Of a DNA stretch of 64,000 nucleotides, positions 42,731 to 54,538 are shown piece after piece; position 1 is the first letter of the stretch; the number at the start of each line of letters is the position of its first letter. A program made the position numbers and the translations under genes. This stretch comes from Folioceros fuciformis. Its lineage: Eukaryota > Anthocerotophyta > Anthocerotopsida > Anthocerotales. The notes under the pieces are model-generated. The model had not been told where the DNA came from, searched no databases, and saw only the letters and a program-made list of their open reading frames with translations. The stretch lies in NCBI GenBank assembly GCA_049999805.1, contig JBNGIO010006284.1, positions 153,434 to 217,433 on the forward strand. The letters are read 5' to 3'.

Positions 42731-43957
42731 AGGAGAAATGCACCGCTGCGCGCGGCGATCCCTTTGTGCCCGTAGGCGGGCGAATATTCCTTCTCTGGGT
42801 GGCTCTTGGTGCAGCTGACCGCCGTCAGTACGGCGCCAGTTCAGGCTGTCTGTGAGAGTCTCGGTTCACATCTTAAACGGATCTGTAGTAATCTGGCCCT
42901 CTTCTCGTGTCATGCCGACATGCTTGGTGCAGGCCTTATTGTGGGGACATGAAGTATGGTTGGCGCTGAAGAAGGAAGCATCAGTGCATGTAACATATGG
43001 TTTTCTTTCCTGTCTCTGGGAAAGCCAGGAGTGTGAGGAATCTGGTTGTGAATATGTTGAAGGGGATGCCAGATCAAGCCCATGAAGGAATGACAACAAC
43101 TATAATCGCTCTGCGCGCACTTGGAGTGAGCTGTCCGAGTGAGCAGTAGTCGCTGTGTTTTCCAGTAACATCTCATCTCAGGCATAGCCTCATTTGTACA
43201 TTTCAGTGTTCGAAGTGTGAAGGTGCGTGTTCTTCTCTCCCGACCTTTCTTGGAAGAGTAGAGAAAAGAGGTTGGGTGTACAGTTTTGCGACGCTTGGAG
43301 AGGGCATTTGGTATCTTCTATCTTGGATACCGCAGCTTGCAACATGTATGATAAATAAGTCGTGGCCTCTTTCCGTGACACTTTCTCTTCTCTGAATGCC
43401 TTCATTCTTTGTTACGGAGCGAACTCTGCTCCACAATGTTGTTCACTCTCTCCTCATATGTCGAGAATGCTTGTTGCCAGAATGTACAGAAAGCCTGGGA
43501 GAAGCTGCGTAGCGTGTTTCCCAGTTGCCCAGTTTGTCCTGACATAGAGAGCATATTTGGAACGTGACAAAGTCATACAACGACTATACTAAACCTGCAG
43601 CGTTGAAGAGCCGGAACCTAGCCCAGACTGTGCACCACGTCCCCTTGCTGATGTCACGAGCAGCTGGACGGTAGTTTGACCCTCTTTCTTTCCTTTAGCT
43701 ATCCTTGACCCTTTCTCTTGGCCCGCAGCCATACAAGAAATGGTGAAATAATCAATGCTTCCAATTTTCCAGCCAATCTGCAACAGACGGCAAACAAAGA
43801 TGTTGCTTCGAATTCATCATCCCGATCCACTACACAACCAAAGGGCAAATTTCGAAGAGGCAGAGAAAAATGGAGCACCTGGAAAGTGTGGGACAACGGC
43901 CCTGGAGGTTCGTGCAGATAAGAGCCCGATGGCAGATTGGATGACGCAACTTGCGTG
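42731..43957. other. Intergenic between DRM1-like and PPR gene 5 (tail to tail)
   Basis: Probably the 3' untranslated regions of both genes. Several short open frames exist on both strands, but none has a recognisable motif. Confidence 0.4.
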
Positions 43958-46900
43958 TCACTGGTTATCCCCACATGAACAGAAACCATCCACGAAATGG
44001 TGGACGGAATGCGCATCTCTAACTATGATCTCCCTCTTCTCAATTCTTGACATAATCTTGGTGCCGCTGTGGCAGTCATCACACATCCGCAGGTTCTTGG
44101 TGACCAGCAACGTTGTGCCGTCTGGTGTGTTCAAGAGCCCATACGCTAATGCCAGTTTCTCAGCATGGCCACACAGGGCATCCTCCTTCTCGCTGTCAGA
44201 CAACGGCTTCAGCACCAAGTGTGCGTGGGGTACATGGCCTCCTTCCTGCTTCAATCGTAAGTTCACATTCGAAAGCTTTGAGGAGATGTCTTCCCTTTCT
44301 TCCCCCACCGTGAAGCCGTGGGCCTTTCTGTTCACCTCAATCCACGCCTTCGCTGGCTTCTTCCGAGCACCTGCTGCCTTTCTCAGCTTCTCTACCGCGT
44401 CCACATCCTTCCATCTGCCGGCACTTCCGTAAATGCTTGCCAAAAGCACGTACGCTGCTGCATTCTGAGGGTCCATTTCCACAAGAGAGTCGAAACAGCG
44501 TCTTGCGCGCTCCATGTCCCCATAGCTTTTGCAGGCAGTCAGCAGAGATGTCCAGCCGGCAGCAGCATTCTGGAAAGGCATTGTTCTCAACAGCTTCTCT
44601 GCCTCGTCTAGATGCCCGGATCTGCTCAGGAGATTAGCCATGCAGTTGTAGTGATGCACGGAGGGGGTGATGTTGTAGTCCTCCTCCATCGTCTTGAAGA
44701 GGTTCCGACCCTCCTTCACCAGGCCCTCGTGACTGCATGCTGCAAGAAGGCAGATGAAAGTGGCGTCGTTAGGCTGCACACCCTGCTGCTGCATCGCTCG
44801 GAAGCACTGTAACGCATTTCGACCATCTTTATGTTGCCCGTATCCATTCAGCAGAGCAGTCCATGTCACCACGTTCCTGCTCTGCAAGCTCTCGAAAACT
44901 CCTTGGGCTTCCTTCAGGCTGCCACACTTTGCATACATGTCCACCAGGCTGCTCCCGACAACCGCATCGCCTTCCAGTCCCCTTTCTTGAATTCGTGCGT
45001 GTATTTGCTTTCCCTGGTGTAACGCTCCGATGCTGGCACATGCCTTCAAGAGGCACACGTAGGTAACAAGGTCTGCTGGCGTGAGGCCCTCCTCTTGCAT
45101 GCTTGTGTACAGATCGAGGGCTTCTTGACCAAGTCCTTGTTGGGAGTAGCCTGCAATCATGGTAGTCCATGTGACCACATCCTTGAACTGTAAAGCCTTG
45201 AAGACTGCGTGAGCATCTTCCAGGCTTCCGCATTTTGCATACATGTCCACCAGACAGTTCCCAAGCACCGCATCGATGTCGATGCCTCTTTCTTGAATCT
45301 GCAAATGAATGGCCTGGCCCGCTCGCAATGCTCCGATGCTGGCACAAGCTTTCAGGAGGCACACAAAGGTGACACGATCCGCTGGAGTCCATCCCTCCTG
45401 CTGCATGCTAGCGTAAAGCTTGAGGGCCTCTTCACCAAGCCCATGCTGTGCATAGCCTGTGATCATGGTGGTCCAGGTCACCACGTCTTTTAATGGCAGC
45501 TTGTCAAACACTCTACGAGCATCCTCGAGGCTCCCACATTTTGCATACATGTCCACTAGGCTGTTTGCAACCACCATATTTGCTTCCAGCCCTCGTTTCT
45601 TAAGGTGCCAATGGAGATCTGTACCTTCCCGCAAAGCTCCCATGCTAGCACAGGCTTTGAGTAGGCAGACAAATGTGACATGATCAGCAGGAGTGATTCC
45701 CTCTTGTTGCATACTTTCGTACAGAGCCAAGGCTTCTGAAGCAAGCCCCTGCTGCGCATATCCTGTTATCATGGCAGTCCATGTCACCACATTTTTCGTA
45801 GGCAACCTGTCAAAGACGCTGCGGGCATTCACTAAGCTGCCACATTTGGCATACATGTCTACCAGACTGCTGCCTACGACCACATCAGTTTCCAGGCCCT
45901 TTTCTCGAATCTCGGAATGAAGTTGCTTTCCATGATTTAGAGCTCCAACACCAGCAGAAGCTTTCAGGAGGCACACCAAGGTAATCTTGTTGGGAGAGGA
46001 GATGCCCTCGAGCTGCATACTTGCATAAAGATTGAGGGCCTCCTGACCAAGCCCGTGCTGGGCGTATGCTGCAAGCATGGCATTCCAGGTAACAACATCT
46101 TTCGTGTGCAGTCCTTCAAACACACGATAAGCATCCTTTAAGCTCCCACATTTCGCATACATGTCCACCAAGCTGTTTCCAACAAACAGATCAGATTCTA
46201 ATCCTCTGGCCTGAATTTCGGAATGAAGTTCCTTCCCTTGCCGTAAACCCCCAATGCTAGAACAAGCCTTCAGTAATGACACATACGTGACAGGATCAGC
46301 CAGGATGGTGCCCTCCTTTTGCATACCAGAATATAGGGAAAGGGCCTCTTGCCCGAGCCCATGCTGAGCGTACCCTGTGAGCATCGTATTCCACATCACC
46401 ACATTTCTGGTAGGCCAGCTGTCAAACACTCTACGAGCATCCTTCACGCTTCCACATTTTGCATACATGTCAATGAGACTGCTGCCCACATACACGTTCA
46501 GATCTTCAACACCCTCTAAGACATCTGCATGAATTTGCTTTCCAGATGCCAAATCGGCTGCAGTCGCACATGATTTAAGCGCTGCCACAAATACATGATT
46601 GCTTGGCTTCACGGGGGACTGCCTCATCAGCTGATAGAGCCGAATCGCTTGAATTGGCTGATTGTGTTCCGCGTGTGCTGAGATGATGGAAAACCACATT
46701 GACGGGCTTGGAGCATCCAATCTTGTGAACACCTCTGCCGCCTCCTGCAAATTCCCATGAGAAGCATACATGCGGATGATATGACTTGCCAAGAATTTGT
46801 TCGATTGGTAACCATTTTTAAGAGTAAGGACATGGATAAGCCTGCCAACATCCCCATCTTTCTGGGCAGTGCACCTTTTAAGAACACGAGAAAACAGAGA

Positions 46901-47024
46901 CGCAGGAACAGACGATCCTTGGCTGACCAAGCGGTCCAGTGCTTCTACCGTCTCATGCAGTTTTCTCTCTTCACACTCTGTACTCCATAACCCAACCCTT
47001 GAAGCCTCTTCATCCCTTGCAACC
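43958..47024 (-). CDS. PLS-DYW-type PPR editing factor with variant DYW end (PPR gene 5), 5' incomplete
   Basis: The main coding exon is open from 47024 to 43958 and is preceded by a good acceptor (TTGCAG|G), so one or more 5' exons are missing from this model; a candidate Met (MKLACRRAKCKGR) lies near 47425, and a possible middle exon ends CAGTTGCAG|GTCTAA near 47110. Six full S-P-L triplets follow an atypical first pair, then L2, S2 and E1/E2. The C-terminus is a full-length DYW domain of about 136 residues: GHAEKLALAYGLL carries the HxE catalytic motif and CDDCHSGTK the zinc CxxCH. The final HHFVDGFCSCG is followed by DNQ instead of DYW. The PG box reads ARKKPAKAWIEV, with Ala for the usual Gly. 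L modules lack the two-residue insertion of the neighbours (ACASIGALRAGQ). This is the only deaminase-bearing member here, acting in mitochondria or plastids. Confidence 0.9.
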
Positions 47025-47998
47025 CTGCAACATCATGATGACTGTCAGAACAACTGGGTTCTCTTTCGAGGCAGCACAGTCATATGGAAGATGGTGCTCA
47101 AAAGGGGAGAGGAGGATTAGACCTGCAACTGCTCTCCCAATCCGAGAACCCGTCGTCAGAGGATGCCTTCGACCTACTAATAGTCTGTGGTGGTAGAAAA
47201 AAATCCTCCTCCGTTCTGCTGGGATTGCAGTTCCTCTGAAATGCCGCACAGCTTTAGATCCCCTCTCCACCGATACACAGAACAAATTAATTGCGTCTAC
47301 GTCAGATAGCTACACAACAATTGCTGGGCATCTGATTTACCTGAACCGTATTTTGCAACCACTGGGAGGGATCGGTTTCCCACAATGCGTCCCTTGCACT
47401 TCGCTCGCCTGCAGGCCAACTTCATGTAAGATTCTGCCACCACATCGGCTGAAACTGAAAGCAAAGGCCACGTGAACTCCGTCCACATAGGCCATCACTC
47501 ACCGGGCCACGATGCATGATTGCGTTGCTCCGCTGCGCCCTGCAATGCTGATATGTACCTGCACCAATCCTCCACAGGGCCGCGAGAACTGGGTTTGATT
47601 AATATCAGGTTGGATAGAGTAAGACTACCGCCTTTCAGCATTTGTGCTGGTTCCCCCCGGCACATGCAACTCAGGAGCACCAGATCTCAGATTCAGGGGT
47701 AGACACGCTTCTTATACACAATTCCAGGGCCATAGCTAGCCGAGGCTGAATTCGAGTAGATGTATCCATATGTCCCGGTAAAGGGGAAAAAACGCTGCGT
47801 GATTGGAAACGGCCCACCAACTGGATCAGCATGCCGCACGCCTGGAACTGCGACTTCAGCCCTTCAGGGAGGACCTGGCACAAGCTTCAGATCGATTTCG
47901 CGCCAGAAGCCGAAGCTCCAGGTCCAGGGAAATACGTATACTCAAGAGTATGCGAACATCCGTGAAGCTGGACCTGCTGTCTCACAGCAGAAATAGTG
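47025..47998. other. Divergent spacer between PPR genes 5 and 6
   Basis: This should contain 5' exon(s) of PPR gene 5 on the minus strand and the promoter of gene 6. Minus-strand sequence from about 47260 to 47110 is open and in phase with the gene 5 exon, reading TEEDFFLPPQTISRSKASS and DDGFSDWESSC. A donor TTCAG|GTAAAT near 47330 ends the frame of the MKLACRR candidate. I could not link all pieces without a phase conflict. Confidence 0.4.
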
Positions 47999-50900
47999 AT
48001 GTTGTTGAAGGCAGTTCCTGCTACAAGTTCAGACAAAAGGAATATTCTAATTGCAAGGAGAGACCTGTGCTTGGGGATTCAGGCCTTACAAGAGGTGGAT
48101 GGCGATGGTCCTAATGTGAATGTGCAACCAGCAAGACTGAGGGAGTCAAAACTGGCCTTGGCTGCTGGCAAGGCCATTTGGTAAGCCTTATGTGCATTGT
48201 TGACTAGGAGTGTCTGCTATACATGCCAAGGTCAAGTGCTCTCTAAGAACCAAATGCTTCTGATTCTCTGCTCACAGGGCTGAGAGTTCGGGAGGTGGAT
48301 GTGCACTAAGAAAATCTTGCGACGATGGGCGGCTGGAAGGGGAATTGGATGCACTTTTGCTTATGGACCAGCGTGGCATTGTGCCTTCGGTGCAAATGTA
48401 TAAGCACCTTTTGCAGGCTTGCATAGCAAAAAAAGACCTGAACGAGGCCAGGAAGGTGCATGCTCATATAGCAAAGAATGAGTTGGAGTCCGACAGATTT
48501 TTGGGTGAGTGGATTGTCAACACTCTTGTCAGTTGTGGAAGCCTTGAAGAGGGGCTGCAGGTGTTTCAAAGGTTGTTGCACCCAACTACCTTCGCTTGGA
48601 CATCTCTTATCACTGGGTATGCAAAGGCTGGACGATGTCGAGAGGCTTTATCAGTGTATCAGTGGATGCAAGAAGAGAGTCCACGGCCTAACAAACATAT
48701 GTTGGTCTGCTTACTGAAAGCTTGTGGCAAGTTGAGAGATTTGGTTAACGGCAGGATGATTCATGCCAGCATAGTCAGAGACAGATGGGAGTTTGATGTA
48801 TTTGTGGGCACAGCTTTGCTTGACATGTATGCAAAGTGTGGGAGCCTTTTGGACGCACGGTATGTGTTTGACAAACAGCCTGAGCGGAACGTTGTATCCT
48901 GGAATGCTATGCTTGCAGCATATAGTCAACATAACAGGGGAGAGAAGGCTTTACAGCTATATGATCAGATGCAGAAGGAAGGTGTCTCTCCAGATGATAG
49001 AACATTTGTCAGTGTGCTTCAAGCATGCAGTAGCATGGCTGAAGAGGAGGAGGGAATTCTATTAGATGGACAATGCTTCAAGGTCCACTCGCTGAGAAGG
49101 GGGAAGGCAGTACACGCTGCAGCTGCCCGGAAGGGTTACGAGGGAGATGTATTTGTTGTTACCACTCTGGTTAGTATGTATGCCAAAAGTGGGAGCATCA
49201 CAGACGCCGAGCAGCTGTTCAATCGCATGTCATTCCGCAACGTGGTCTCATGGAATGCAATGCTTTCAGGATATGCGCAGCAGGACCAAGGAGAGACGGC
49301 TTTACGACTATATCTCCAGATGCAACAGAATTTCGTGATTCCGAACGATCGGACCTTTGTTAGTGTGCTACAAGCATGTGGCAGCCTTGCAGAGAAGGAG
49401 GAAGCATGGTTGATTGATGGGCAGTTTGTGAAAGTGAAAGCACTACGATGTGGGAAGGCAGCACACGCGGAGGCTGTTTCCAAGGATCATGAATCAGATC
49501 AATTCATTCGCAACGGCCTGATCAGTATGTACGCGAAGTGTGGGAGCATGGTGGATGCGCAACAGCTGTTTAATAGATTCCCCAAACGGGATGTTGTAAC
49601 ATGGACAGCCATGATTGATGGATATACCCAGCAGTCACTAGGAAAGAAGGCTTTACAGCTTTTTGATTTGATGTCTTCCGTTGGCGTTGCTCCAGACGAC
49701 AGGACCTTTATCATTGCGCTCCAAGCCTGTGGAGTCCTGGCAGAAGAAGAGGAGTACTTCCTTGTGGACGGACATTCTGTGAAGCTGGAGTCACTGCAAA
49801 GGGGGAAAACAATCCATGCAGCTGTTCTTCGTAGTGGTTACGAATCAGATGAGTTTGTTGCTAGCACTCTTGTTAGCATGTATGCAAAATGTGGGAGAGA
49901 GGTTGATGCAAAACTTGTGTTCGGAACAGTGGCCAAATGCAATGTAGTTGCCTGGTCTTCAATGCTTGCAGCATACGCTCAACGGGATCAAGGAGAGAAA
50001 GCTCTGCAACTTTATTGCCAAATGCAGGAGGCAGGCGTGCATCCAAACAAGAGGACATTCGTCAGTGTGCTCCAAGCATGTGGGAGCCTTGCTGAGAAGG
50101 AAGATTCTTCTTTTGAACAGGCAAAATACATAAAACCGGATTCGTTGATCCGAGGAAAGGCTATGCATGCTGAAGTTGTCAGGAGGGGTCTTGAATCCGA
50201 CGTATACGTGGGTAACGCTCTCATCAGTATGTATGCAAAGTGTGGAAGCATGATCGATGCCCAGCATGTGTTCGACAGACTTCCCAAGCGCAATGTGGTG
50301 TCATGGACTGCCCTGCTTTCAGGGTATGCCCAGCAGGATCAAGCAGAGAAGTCCTTGCAACAGTACGCCCAGATGCAAGCTGAAGGTTTGAAACCAACTG
50401 CGATCACATATGTGTGCATACTGCACGCCTGCAGCTCCATAGGTGCTCTGAACCACTGCATCCAGATCCACCGTGACATTCTAGAGAGTGGGTATGAGAC
50501 TCATCCACATGTAGCAACTGCCCTGGTTCATGCATATGCGAAGAGTGGCAGCATGTCAGCTGCTCGAGCGATGTTTGACTCACTCCCCCTGCACAGTCTC
50601 CGGTCATGGACTGCTCTGCTTGCCGGATATGCCCGACATGGGCAATATGAGTCCAGCCTGCAATGTTACCAAAAACTGTGTCTGCAAGGCATGGAGCCAG
50701 ATGGCGTCACATTCCTTTGTCTCCTGTCTGCCTGCAGTCATGCTGGCATGGTTTGTCAAGGCTTGGAGTACTTCAGGCTTATGACCACGCAGCATGGCCT
50801 GGCTGCTGGCATGGGGCACTACATGTGCGTCCTGGACCTTCTAGGCCGCGCAGGAGTCTTCCACAAGGCAGAGGAACTGCTTCTACAAATGCCATTCCAG

Positions 50901-51233
50901 CCTAATCTAGATTTGTGGTTGTCTCTGCTAGGGGCCTGCCAGAAACATGGTAATGTGGTGCTCGGAAGGCATGCCTTCAACCGCGCAGTCGAGTTGCAGC
51001 CCAAAGAGAGTGCAGCCTATGTGATCATGTCCAACCTCTACGCTCATGCTAGCATGTGGGACTCTGCAAAGGAGATAGATGAAATGAGGCACAGTTCGGG
51101 TGCACGGAAAACCCCTGGACATACTTGGATTGAACACGAACAAGAGGTGTACACCTTCTGGGCAGCAGACCGCAGGTATGGAGTGCTGTTGGGCTTGCTT
51201 AATGACCTCAACTGCCAGCTGAAGAACCAATGA
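47999..51233 (+). CDS. PLS-class PPR protein with inserted L motifs, no DYW (PPR gene 6)
   Basis: Two exons, 47999-48180 and 48278-51233, splice in frame (ATTTG|GTAAGC to CTCACAG|GGCT) to 1045 residues. Exon 1 encodes a basic leader (MLLKAVPATSSDKRNILIARR), plausible for organelle import. Repeats begin near VPSVQMYKHLLQACIAKKD. Four successive L motifs contain a 16-17 residue insertion of common pattern: ACxSxAEEEE or AEKEE, then a DG with K two to three residues on, then LxxGKxxHA (for example AEEEEGILLDGQCFKVHSLR). Other L motifs in the protein lack it. L2, S2 and E1/E2 are present (ACQKHGNVVLGRHAFNRA), and the PG box KTPGHTWIE is canonical, but the protein ends 35 residues later. I infer an editing-type or RNA-stabilising PPR from a different subfamily than genes 1-4, 7 and 8. 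Confidence 0.92.
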
Positions 51234-51442
51234 GACATCCAGAGACGTTTCTCTTTCAGTTCACATACCCAGATGTTGGAAGTCAAATTAGATCTCGACG
51301 GAACTCCACAAATCTCTCCCTCGCGGTGTCCAGGGTACCTATGTGCTTTCGAGCCTCCGGCTTCGCATACAGAAAGGAGAACCCTTCCTTCAGTTATGCC
51401 CTGCCATAACAAGTCTGACTGAGGGACATCCCCCGATGTCCT

Positions 51443-54400
51443 TCATGTTGGCCAAAACCTGCTCTTGCCTTGCATAGATGCTTCCGCTCTCAAGAGCTTG
51501 ACATCACCCGCCAAAAATCTGTGCACCACGCCATCTGAGTCAGTCCATGAGCTCTGGCCTGGCTCCTTCCATGCACCGATCTCTGTTCTCCTAACCTGCA
51601 TCTCCTGAGCTTGCTCCGACATCTGGGCACTGGAGTATATGTTAGACATCAAGACATGCGCTGCAGCATCTCTTTTGTCTAGTTTCACTGCTTCATCGAA
51701 AGCTTGTCGTCCCACCTCCACATCACTCCACTTCTGACATGCACCCAATAGAGTGCGCCAAACGGCAGCATCAGGAACAACTGGCATTGACCTTGCTAGA
51801 GATAGTGCCTCGTCCATTTGCCCCGCCCGACCCAGCAGAGCCACCATGGACGTATAATGTGCCGCTGTGGGAGTGATGCCATACTGTCCGCTCATGGCTT
51901 CAAAGTACTCCCGTGCCTTTTTCACTAGACCAGCATGACTGCACACTGTCAGTACATTAAGGAACGTGATGCTGGTTGGCTCGACCCCATCCTGTCTCAT
52001 TCTGTGGAATAAGTCCAAGACCACTTCACTGTCTCCTTGACGGGTGTAGCCTGCTATCAGTGAATTCCATGCAAGGGCGTCCCTTTCGGGCAATGCCTCA
52101 AATACCTGCTGGGCGTCAACCATGCTCCCAGACTTTGAATACATGTTTATTAAACTGACGGCAATCAGTCCATCACCTTGTAGCCCCTGTTCTACAATCC
52201 GTGCATGAAGTTGCCTTCCTATACGCAGACATGCCAGATCTGCACATGCCTGCAGAAGGCAGACAAAAGTCACAGAATCAGGATGAACAATTCCTTCTTG
52301 CTGCATATCAAAGTAAAGTCGCAGTGTTTCCTGCCCCATGCCCTGCAGGGAATATGCCGACATTAAGGCATTCCACGTCACAACATCTTTCTTGGGTAGC
52401 CCGTCAAACATACTCTGGGCATCCTCCAGGCTTCCACACTTTGCATACATGTGTATCAAACTGTTGGTTACAGAGGTATCAGCTTGGAGTCCTCGTTCTC
52501 TAATTTGTGAATATAGCTCTTGGCCCTTCCTCAAAGCCGGGTTGCCAACACTTGCACATGCCTGAAGGAGGGACACGTATGTTACAGAATTGGGTGCAAC
52601 CACGCCTCCTTCTTGCATATCCCTGTGCAGACGAAGGGCTTCCTGGCCCATGCCATGGTGAGAATATCCTGCAATCATAGTATTCCAACTCACCACGTCT
52701 TTCTGAGGATGGCCATCAAAAGCACTTTGAGCTTCCTCCAGGCTGCCACACTTTGAATACATGTCGATCAGGCTATTGGCTACAAACACATCAACTTGAA
52801 ACCCTCCTTCTCTAATGTGTGCATGCAGCTGCCTCCCTTCCTCCAGAGCCAAAGTGCCCATGATTGCACATGCCTGCAAGATGCACACGAATGTTGTGGA
52901 ATTGGGTACAATAGTGCCTCCGTATCGCATAGCCTCGTAAAGATATAAGGATTCCTTCAACATGCCCTGCTGCGCATATCCTGCAATCATGGTGTTCCAG
53001 GTCACAGCATCTTTCTCAGAAAGCCCATTAAATAATCTTTGAGCGTTTTCCAAGCTGCCGCACATCGCATATCCTGCGATCAGAGTAGTCCACAAAACAG
53101 TATTTTTTTCACTGAGTGCATCAAACACAACCTGAGCGTCCTCTAGGCTGCCACATTTTGCATACATGTTTACCAAGCTGCAGCCTACAACAACATCAAT
53201 CGTGAGTCCATGTTCTACAATCTGTTCATGAAGCTGTTTCCCAATCTTCAACGCTGGGGCACCCACACTTGCGCATGCATGCAATAGAGACCCAAATGTC
53301 ACGGCGTCGGGTATAGCTACCCCTTCTTCTTGCATAGCACTAAAAAGACGAAGGGCTTCCTGTCCCATGTCCAGCTGGGAATATCCTGCTATCAGAGATG
53401 TCCACGTGATAACATCTTTATCACCAATCCCGTCGAATACTCGTTGAGCTTCGTCCAAGCTGCCACACTTCGCATACATGTTCACCAAACTGTTGGATAC
53501 AAACACATTTTCTTGAAGTCCGTGCTCTCTGATTTGCTTGTGAAGCTGCTTTCCCTTTTCCAGTGCGTGTGTGCCAATACTTGCGCATGCCTGCAAGAGG
53601 CACACAAATGTCCCAGAATCAGGTGCAACAATGCTTTCTACTTCCATAGCCCTGTGTAGATCAAGGGCTACTTGTCCCATACCCTGCTGAGAGTACCCTG
53701 CTATCATGGCATTCCACGTTACCACAGTTTTCTTCCCAAGTCCATCAAACACTCGCTGAGCATCTTCGAGGCTACCACACTTAGCGTACATGTTTACCAG
53801 ACTGCCACCTAACACCACATCAACTTTAAGCCCTTGTTCTCCAACCAGAGTACTGGCCAACACATCAGCATGCACCTGCTGCCCAGTTTTCAAGTCTGCC
53901 CTCCTTGCACAAGCCTGAAGTGCGGCTACATACACGTGTCCATCAGGCTCCACCCCAGACCTGAGCATCTCCTGATACAGTAGTATGGCAGGTTTGGCTT
54001 GTCCGTGGTTCACATAGGCAGAGATCATGGAAGACCACATGAAGGCATCTGGCTTGGCAACCAGAGAAAAAACATCCTTTGCTTCTTGCAACCTGCCATA
54101 AGAGGCATACACGCGCAGGATATGGTTGCACAGGAACGTGTCCGACGTATACCCCCTCATCACGCTGAGAGCATGGACACGCCGACCTAGCCAGAGATCC
54201 CTCTTTACCACACAGGTTTTGAGGACAGCATAGAACATAGACTGAGGGACACGACATTCCGTCTGCACCAGGACTCCCAGAGCCTCAACAGCCTCAGAAA
54301 CCAGCCCCTGCTGACACAGCCGACTCAGAATTTTCTCCCCTCTCAAAGATTCTCTTAAACGGGCTGCATTTGCAACGTTGCCGTTGCCTGATGTGTGGTA

Positions 54401-54538
54401 TCTTGAAGTCAGCCACGCAGCTCTCTTCCTTTGGTCTTTGAGTTCCGACCCATTGTTCTTCGTTGGATCCAGAAGACTTGTTGCCAGGAGCTGCCCTCGC
54501 CTTCTGTGTGGATGAAATGCAACGCGGCAGACACCCAT
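51443..54538 (-). CDS. PLS-class PPR protein, E region, no DYW (PPR gene 7)
   Basis: Single exon, 1031 residues from ATG 54538 (MGVCRVAFHPHRRRGQLLAT), an N-terminus shared with PPR genes 3 and 4. Six internal L modules include SGTFVCLLQACASIGTHALE and STTFVCILQACAIMGTLALE. A short module without an L (TLIAGYAMCGSLENAQRLF) occurs at the same relative place as in genes 1, 2 and 8. The constant last triplet (ADLACLRIGRQLHARIVEQG), L2, S2 and E1/E2 (ACQKWSDVEVGRQAFDEA) follow. The PG box reads KEPGQSSWTD; after VVHRFLAGD the sequence turns unrelated and stops at MQGKSRFWPT, so no deaminase. It is tail-to-tail with gene 6 (209 bases apart) and head-to-head with gene 8. Confidence 0.93.
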   Translation of the reverse strand: MGVCRVAFHPHRRRGQLLATSLLDPTKNNGSELKDQRKRAAWLTSRYHTSGNGNVANAARLRESLRGEKILSRLCQQGLVSEAVEALGVLVQTECRVPQSMFYAVLKTCVVKRDLWLGRRVHALSVMRGYTSDTFLCNHILRVYASYGRLQEAKDVFSLVAKPDAFMWSSMISAYVNHGQAKPAILLYQEMLRSGVEPDGHVYVAALQACARRADLKTGQQVHADVLASTLVGEQGLKVDVVLGGSLVNMYAKCGSLEDAQRVFDGLGKKTVVTWNAMIAGYSQQGMGQVALDLHRAMEVESIVAPDSGTFVCLLQACASIGTHALEKGKQLHKQIREHGLQENVFVSNSLVNMYAKCGSLDEAQRVFDGIGDKDVITWTSLIAGYSQLDMGQEALRLFSAMQEEGVAIPDAVTFGSLLHACASVGAPALKIGKQLHEQIVEHGLTIDVVVGCSLVNMYAKCGSLEDAQVVFDALSEKNTVLWTTLIAGYAMCGSLENAQRLFNGLSEKDAVTWNTMIAGYAQQGMLKESLYLYEAMRYGGTIVPNSTTFVCILQACAIMGTLALEEGRQLHAHIREGGFQVDVFVANSLIDMYSKCGSLEEAQSAFDGHPQKDVVSWNTMIAGYSHHGMGQEALRLHRDMQEGGVVAPNSVTYVSLLQACASVGNPALRKGQELYSQIRERGLQADTSVTNSLIHMYAKCGSLEDAQSMFDGLPKKDVVTWNALMSAYSLQGMGQETLRLYFDMQQEGIVHPDSVTFVCLLQACADLACLRIGRQLHARIVEQGLQGDGLIAVSLINMYSKSGSMVDAQQVFEALPERDALAWNSLIAGYTRQGDSEVVLDLFHRMRQDGVEPTSITFLNVLTVCSHAGLVKKAREYFEAMSGQYGITPTAAHYTSMVALLGRAGQMDEALSLARSMPVVPDAAVWRTLLGACQKWSDVEVGRQAFDEAVKLDKRDAAAHVLMSNIYSSAQMSEQAQEMQVRRTEIGAWKEPGQSSWTDSDGVVHRFLAGDVKLLRAEASMQGKSRFWPT

